The notes beneath the pieces are model-generated. The model made no database searches and had not been told where the DNA came from. It saw nothing but the letters and a program-made list of their open reading frames with translations. From Cyanobacteria bacterium SIG30 (GTDB taxonomy: Bacteria > Cyanobacteriota > Vampirovibrionia > Gastranaerophilales > Gastranaerophilaceae), in contig SUTW01000009.1 of NCBI GenBank assembly GCA_015152475.1, positions 1-42,851 of the forward strand: a stretch of DNA of 42,851 nucleotides. The letters run 5' to 3'. A program made the position numbers and the translations under genes. Positions 40,241-42,851 of this stretch are shown here, in pieces (within the stretch, counting starts at the first letter, position 1; the number at the start of each line of letters is the position of its first letter).

Positions 40241-41590
40241 TTATTTTATCCTATTGCCGTCTTTATCATACTTAAATGTCGTTTTGTCATCATCAGTACC
40301 ATCATTACCATAGTCCGTTATTGTTTCAATTATATTGCCATCTTTGTCATACTTAAATTTCATTTTGTAATCATCAGTACCATTATTACCATAGTCTATT
40401 ATTGTTTCAATTATTTTTCCGTCTTTGTCATACTTAATTTTCTTTTTGTAATCATCAGTACCATCATTACTATCGTCCATTATTGTTTCAATTATATTGC
40501 CATTCTCATCATATTTATGTTTTTCAGTCCAAGCGCCATCTGAGCCATCGTATTTACTTTCAATTACTTGATTTTTATTATCATATTTAAAAGCATGGTA
40601 TTCATCGTTAAAGTTTTTAATTCCATCACCATTTCTGTCATACAATGTTTCTAACACATTTCCTTTTTCATCAATTTGTCTGGAATAAGTTCCATTAACA
40701 ATACCTGAAATCTCATCATAAGTATAGCTTGTTTCAACTTTTAATTCACCGTAATCAACTGTTTTGCCAGAAAGTTGACCTTTTTCATTGTATGTATAGT
40801 TTTCTTCTACGGCATCACTATCAGATTCGCCTTTCTTCATTTTAATTAAATTGCCGTCTTTATCATACTTAAATGTTTGCACATAAACTGGATCAACATC
40901 TTTATCATCGTCGTCCCAAGTATATCTTGTAACATTTCCGTTTTTGTCATATTGCCAAGTTTCTTCTCTAACAGAATATTGGTCTCGGTCCCAATGTTTT
41001 TTTGTTAAATTTCCGTTTTTGTCATATTCGTAAGTTCTTACACCACCATCAATATTTCCGTTTGCATCAAGATATGTATCTTTGATTATTTTTCCGTCTT
41101 TGTCATATTCATGTGTAATTTCGTCATCAATTTTACCATCATTATCATAATCATACGATTCTTTTATGTTTTTTCCATCTTTGTTGTAATGAGTAATGAC
41201 TTTATGCCCATATTCATTTGTGGTTTCTTCTGTTCTGACGGCCTTACTTTCTTTGGCAGAATTACCACCAAACAAATTTTTAAAGAAATCAGCTATGCCG
41301 CCAAAAAATGAAGTAGAAGATTTTTCTGGTGTTTTTTCAGTTTTTTCAGCATCATCTTTTTTAAATATTGATTTAATACCACCCCAAAGTTTTGAAAAGA
41401 AGCTTTTTTTCTCGGTTTTGCCGTTAGACTCGTCAATTTGAACTTCGACATTTTCATTTTCATTTGTTTTTGCCGCATCAAGTTCTTTTGGTTTTGCAGA
41501 ATCTGTTTTTGCGGTTTTTGCATCATTAACTTCACCTAATTTTTTAATTGGAAAAAGTGCTTGGGACTTTAATTTGTCAATAAATGTCAT
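40241..41590 (-). CDS. YD/Asp-rich repeat protein
   Basis: 449 residues. N-terminal 110 residues: low-complexity Lys/Glu/Thr/Ala linker with two amphipathic helices (SFFSKLWGGIKSIFKK and FFGGIADFFKNLFGGN). From about residue 115 to the end there are degenerate YD-type repeats (YDKDGKIIKDTY, YDKNGNLTKKHW) mixed with Asp-rich loops (DYDNDGKIDD, DRNGDGIKNF) that look like calcium-binding loops. The last three repeats are near-identical 27-residue units. Repeats of this type occur in RHS/toxin shells and adhesins, but no core toxin domain is present and there is no signal peptide. Strong ribosome binding site AAAGGAG. Single gene. Confidence 0.75.
   Translation of the reverse strand: MTFIDKLKSQALFPIKKLGEVNDAKTAKTDSAKPKELDAAKTNENENVEVQIDESNGKTEKKSFFSKLWGGIKSIFKKDDAEKTEKTPEKSSTSFFGGIADFFKNLFGGNSAKESKAVRTEETTNEYGHKVITHYNKDGKNIKESYDYDNDGKIDDEITHEYDKDGKIIKDTYLDANGNIDGGVRTYEYDKNGNLTKKHWDRDQYSVREETWQYDKNGNVTRYTWDDDDKDVDPVYVQTFKYDKDGNLIKMKKGESDSDAVEENYTYNEKGQLSGKTVDYGELKVETSYTYDEISGIVNGTYSRQIDEKGNVLETLYDRNGDGIKNFNDEYHAFKYDNKNQVIESKYDGSDGAWTEKHKYDENGNIIETIMDDSNDGTDDYKKKIKYDKDGKIIETIIDYGNNGTDDYKMKFKYDKDGNIIETITDYGNDGTDDDKTTFKYDKDGNRIK
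40266..40508 (-). repeat. Three 81-bp tandem repeats
   Basis: Copies begin at 40266, 40347 and 40428 (plus coordinates), each 81 bp. They encode 27-residue units of the type KYDKDGxIIETIxDYGNxGTDDYK. A fourth, more divergent unit begins at 40509. The high DNA identity suggests recent duplication and possible copy-number change. Confidence 0.85.
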
Positions 41591-42050
41591 AGTTTTCTTC
41601 TCCTTTCAAATTATTTACTCATTGCTTAATTATTATCGTGTTAACTTCCTATTTAAAATTCGACGCACATTTGAATATTATATGAACTCTAATACGACAA
41701 ATCTAAGCCAAAACTTTATGACCTTAATAAGCAAAATTTACATTGCGTAACATTCAATAAATATTGTTTGAATAAAAGTAATATCAAAAATTTGATTATA
41801 AATAGATAGTTAGTTTAAGAAAAATGGGATAGCAAAATGAAAAATTCTCAAACTGTATAAAATTAAGTCTAAAGAATTTCCATTACCACGACTATAATCT
41901 GTCATAAAAAATTGAAAATGTCGGTCAAAATATTTTAAAAATTTCAATTTTGCGAAAATTAAGTGGAAGTTTTTCAATTCTTTCTGTCAGACATTTTAAA
42001 TTTAAAAGATAAAAACTACAAAACTCTCTGATAAAAAATTTACTCAAAGA
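41591..42050. other. Gene-free AT-rich stretch
   Basis: No credible reading frame, RNA gene or strong hairpin is seen. It holds the ribosome binding site of the repeat protein at its left edge and presumably that gene's promoter. Confidence 0.6.
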
Positions 42051-42079
42051 TAGACAAATGACAAATTTTATGCTAAAAT
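42051..42079 (+). promoter_or_regulatory. Promoter of the TRL-like gene
   Basis: TAGACA (42051-42056), 17-nt spacer, TAAAAT (42074-42079) preceded by TGC, an extended -10. Confidence 0.65.
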
Positions 42080-42126
42080 AAGGACTTCATAATAGTTGGT
42101 ACACAAGAGAAAAAGGAGAAAGATTT

Positions 42127-42438
42127 ATGAAAAAACTTTTTATTTCCTGTGCAGCACTGTTTGTTTTTTTAGCAGTTAACGCACCTGTGAAAGCGGAATC
42201 AGTTTATGGTTTTATTTACAAAAATTCTACAGAAGCAGGCGAAGGTTTAAGCAACGTTGCAGCTTCTAAAAAAGGAAGCGCTACTTGCACAAGCTATTTT
42301 GGGATAGTTGGTGTTGGTAGTTGCGGTATCAAAGATGCAGCTAAAGCTGGTAACATTAGAACTGTAAGCTACTATGATTATGAAACAAAAAATATTTTAG
42401 GATTTAAAAAAGTTACTGTAAATGCTTACGGTCAATAA
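42127..42438 (+). CDS. TRL-like secreted protein
   Basis: 103 residues with a signal peptide (cleavage about after VKA, residue 23). The mature part, with ASKKGSATCTSYFGIVGVGSCGIKDAAKAGNI and later YYDYETKNILGF, matches the pattern of the TRL-like family: GTASCTSILG, then DASVEAAAKNGG, then a closing VDxxTxNILG strand. Two cysteines (in ATCTS and GSCGI) could form a disulfide. Function unknown; a small periplasmic or outer-membrane-associated protein is likely. Start behind AAAGGAGAAAG; own promoter and terminator. Confidence 0.8.
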   Translation: MKKLFISCAALFVFLAVNAPVKAESVYGFIYKNSTEAGEGLSNVAASKKGSATCTSYFGIVGVGSCGIKDAAKAGNIRTVSYYDYETKNILGFKKVTVNAYGQ

Positions 42439-42465
42439 ATAACAATCCCAAACACAATATGTAGT

Positions 42466-42499
42466 AAACTCTCTTCTAATTTTTTGGAAGAGAGTTTTT
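42466..42499 (+). terminator. Intrinsic terminator
   Basis: AAACTCTCTTC pairs with GAAGAGAGTTT, followed by T. It also faces the convergent repressor gene. Confidence 0.85.
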
Positions 42500-42514
42500 A
42501 TGTGCATATATTGC

Positions 42515-42851
42515 TTATTTAATGCATTCCAATAACCCACCTGCCCAAATAACTTTACCAACAATGTGGAAATTATCGGTTTCAAGTGAAACTTCAAATG
42601 GGTCATAGTTTAAATTATCGCTTTTTACTTTTAATTTTTTACCCGGTAGTATTTGTAGTCTTTTTACATATAAAGCATCGTCTAGAGCGATTACATAAAC
42701 ACCATCGTTTTTAAATTCTATAACGCTCTTATCTACCAAAATAAGTCCACCATCTTTTATTGAACTAGTTGGGCAGTCCATTGAATCACCATTAACAGTA
42801 AATAAAACTAATGATTCAGGTGAAACGTGTGCATTTTTTATTATCCAAGAT
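42515..42851 (-). CDS. LexA/S24-type repressor, C-terminal part (partial)
   Basis: The frame stays open to the window edge, so the DNA-binding N-terminus lies outside. The visible 111 residues form a LexA-like peptidase domain. The Ser nucleophile is in VNGDSM (before CPTSSIKDGG), and the catalytic Lys is in ALYVKRLQ. The C-terminal beta strands end in FHIVGKVIWAGG. Proteins of this type are prophage or stress repressors that cleave themselves on RecA activation. A prophage or mobile element may therefore start beyond the edge, but nothing else here supports that. Confidence 0.85.
   Translation of the reverse strand, partial: SWIIKNAHVSPESLVLFTVNGDSMDCPTSSIKDGGLILVDKSVIEFKNDGVYVIALDDALYVKRLQILPGKKLKVKSDNLNYDPFEVSLETDNFHIVGKVIWAGGLLECIK

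Noticed and set aside
42515-42851. A prophage at the right edge
   Set aside because: Only one repressor-like domain is visible; no integrase, attachment site or phage structural gene is in the window.

Overview
The window is a compact, AT-rich bacterial chromosome segment that uses the standard code. It starts inside the 5' part of a 16S rRNA gene on the minus strand, at a conserved spot where assemblies often break, and ends inside a LexA/S24-type repressor. The best guess for the organism is an uncultured gut Gastranaerophilales (Vampirovibrionia/'Melainabacteria', non-photosynthetic relatives of Cyanobacteria). This is inference from the two prepilins with the FTLAEVLITLAIIG leader, the very AT-rich sequence and the overall gene set; the sequence alone does not prove it.

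Layout. 1-879: 16S 5' end, its leader and a minus-strand rRNA promoter. 880-1533: two small secreted coiled-coil proteins. 1589-2383: a prepilin with a 10-G tract in its leader. 2524-6347: leuS and a GlcD-type FAD oxidase. 6353-9108 (minus): gpmI, a DUF366 gene and a SPOR-domain gene. 9166-11218: a YkgJ-like protein, a divergent three-gene membrane protein/ECF sigma/Spy-CpxP-like cassette, and a PQ-loop-like protein. 11261-12094: a secreted M48-peptidase relative that has lost its zinc site. 12257-15435: small ORF, gpsA, then pyrG and gatC; the CTP synthase lacks the glutaminase nucleophile. 15578-19292: two LuxR-type response regulators, a pentapeptide-repeat protein and a tandem pair of related secreted helical proteins. 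19301-22202: GlcF-like Fe-S protein divergent from two zinc dehydrogenases. 22288-23783: rplT, rpmI and a second prepilin. 24627-28199: MutS, QueD, UppP. 28196-32437: a UshA-like nucleotidase, orphan histidine kinase, rph, ilvC. 32577-36256: two small hypothetical genes, then rimP-nusA-formyltransferase behind a structured leader. 36310-36584: two exact 99-bp tandem repeats built from tRNA pieces directly before tRNA-Arg(ACG). 36706-40131: membrane protein, TcdA, and two tandem deiminase-fold (PAD/agmatine deiminase-like) proteins. 40241-41590: a YD/Asp-rich repeat protein. 42127-42851: a TRL-like secreted protein and the repressor fragment.

The genes are mostly housekeeping (translation, glycolysis, nucleotide and cofactor synthesis, transcription elongation) mixed with lineage-specific secreted or surface proteins. 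Convergent genes often overlap or nearly touch at their 3' ends. A recurring feature is a sigma-70 -10 box 6-7 nt before the ATG without a Shine-Dalgarno sequence, which predicts leaderless mRNAs for about eleven genes, including two divergent pairs. The most unusual items are the phase-variable prepilin tract, the Cys-to-Ser CTP synthase, the tRNA-derived tandem hairpin repeats, the tandem deiminase-fold proteins, the CnrYXH-like sigma cassette and the M48 pseudopeptidase.
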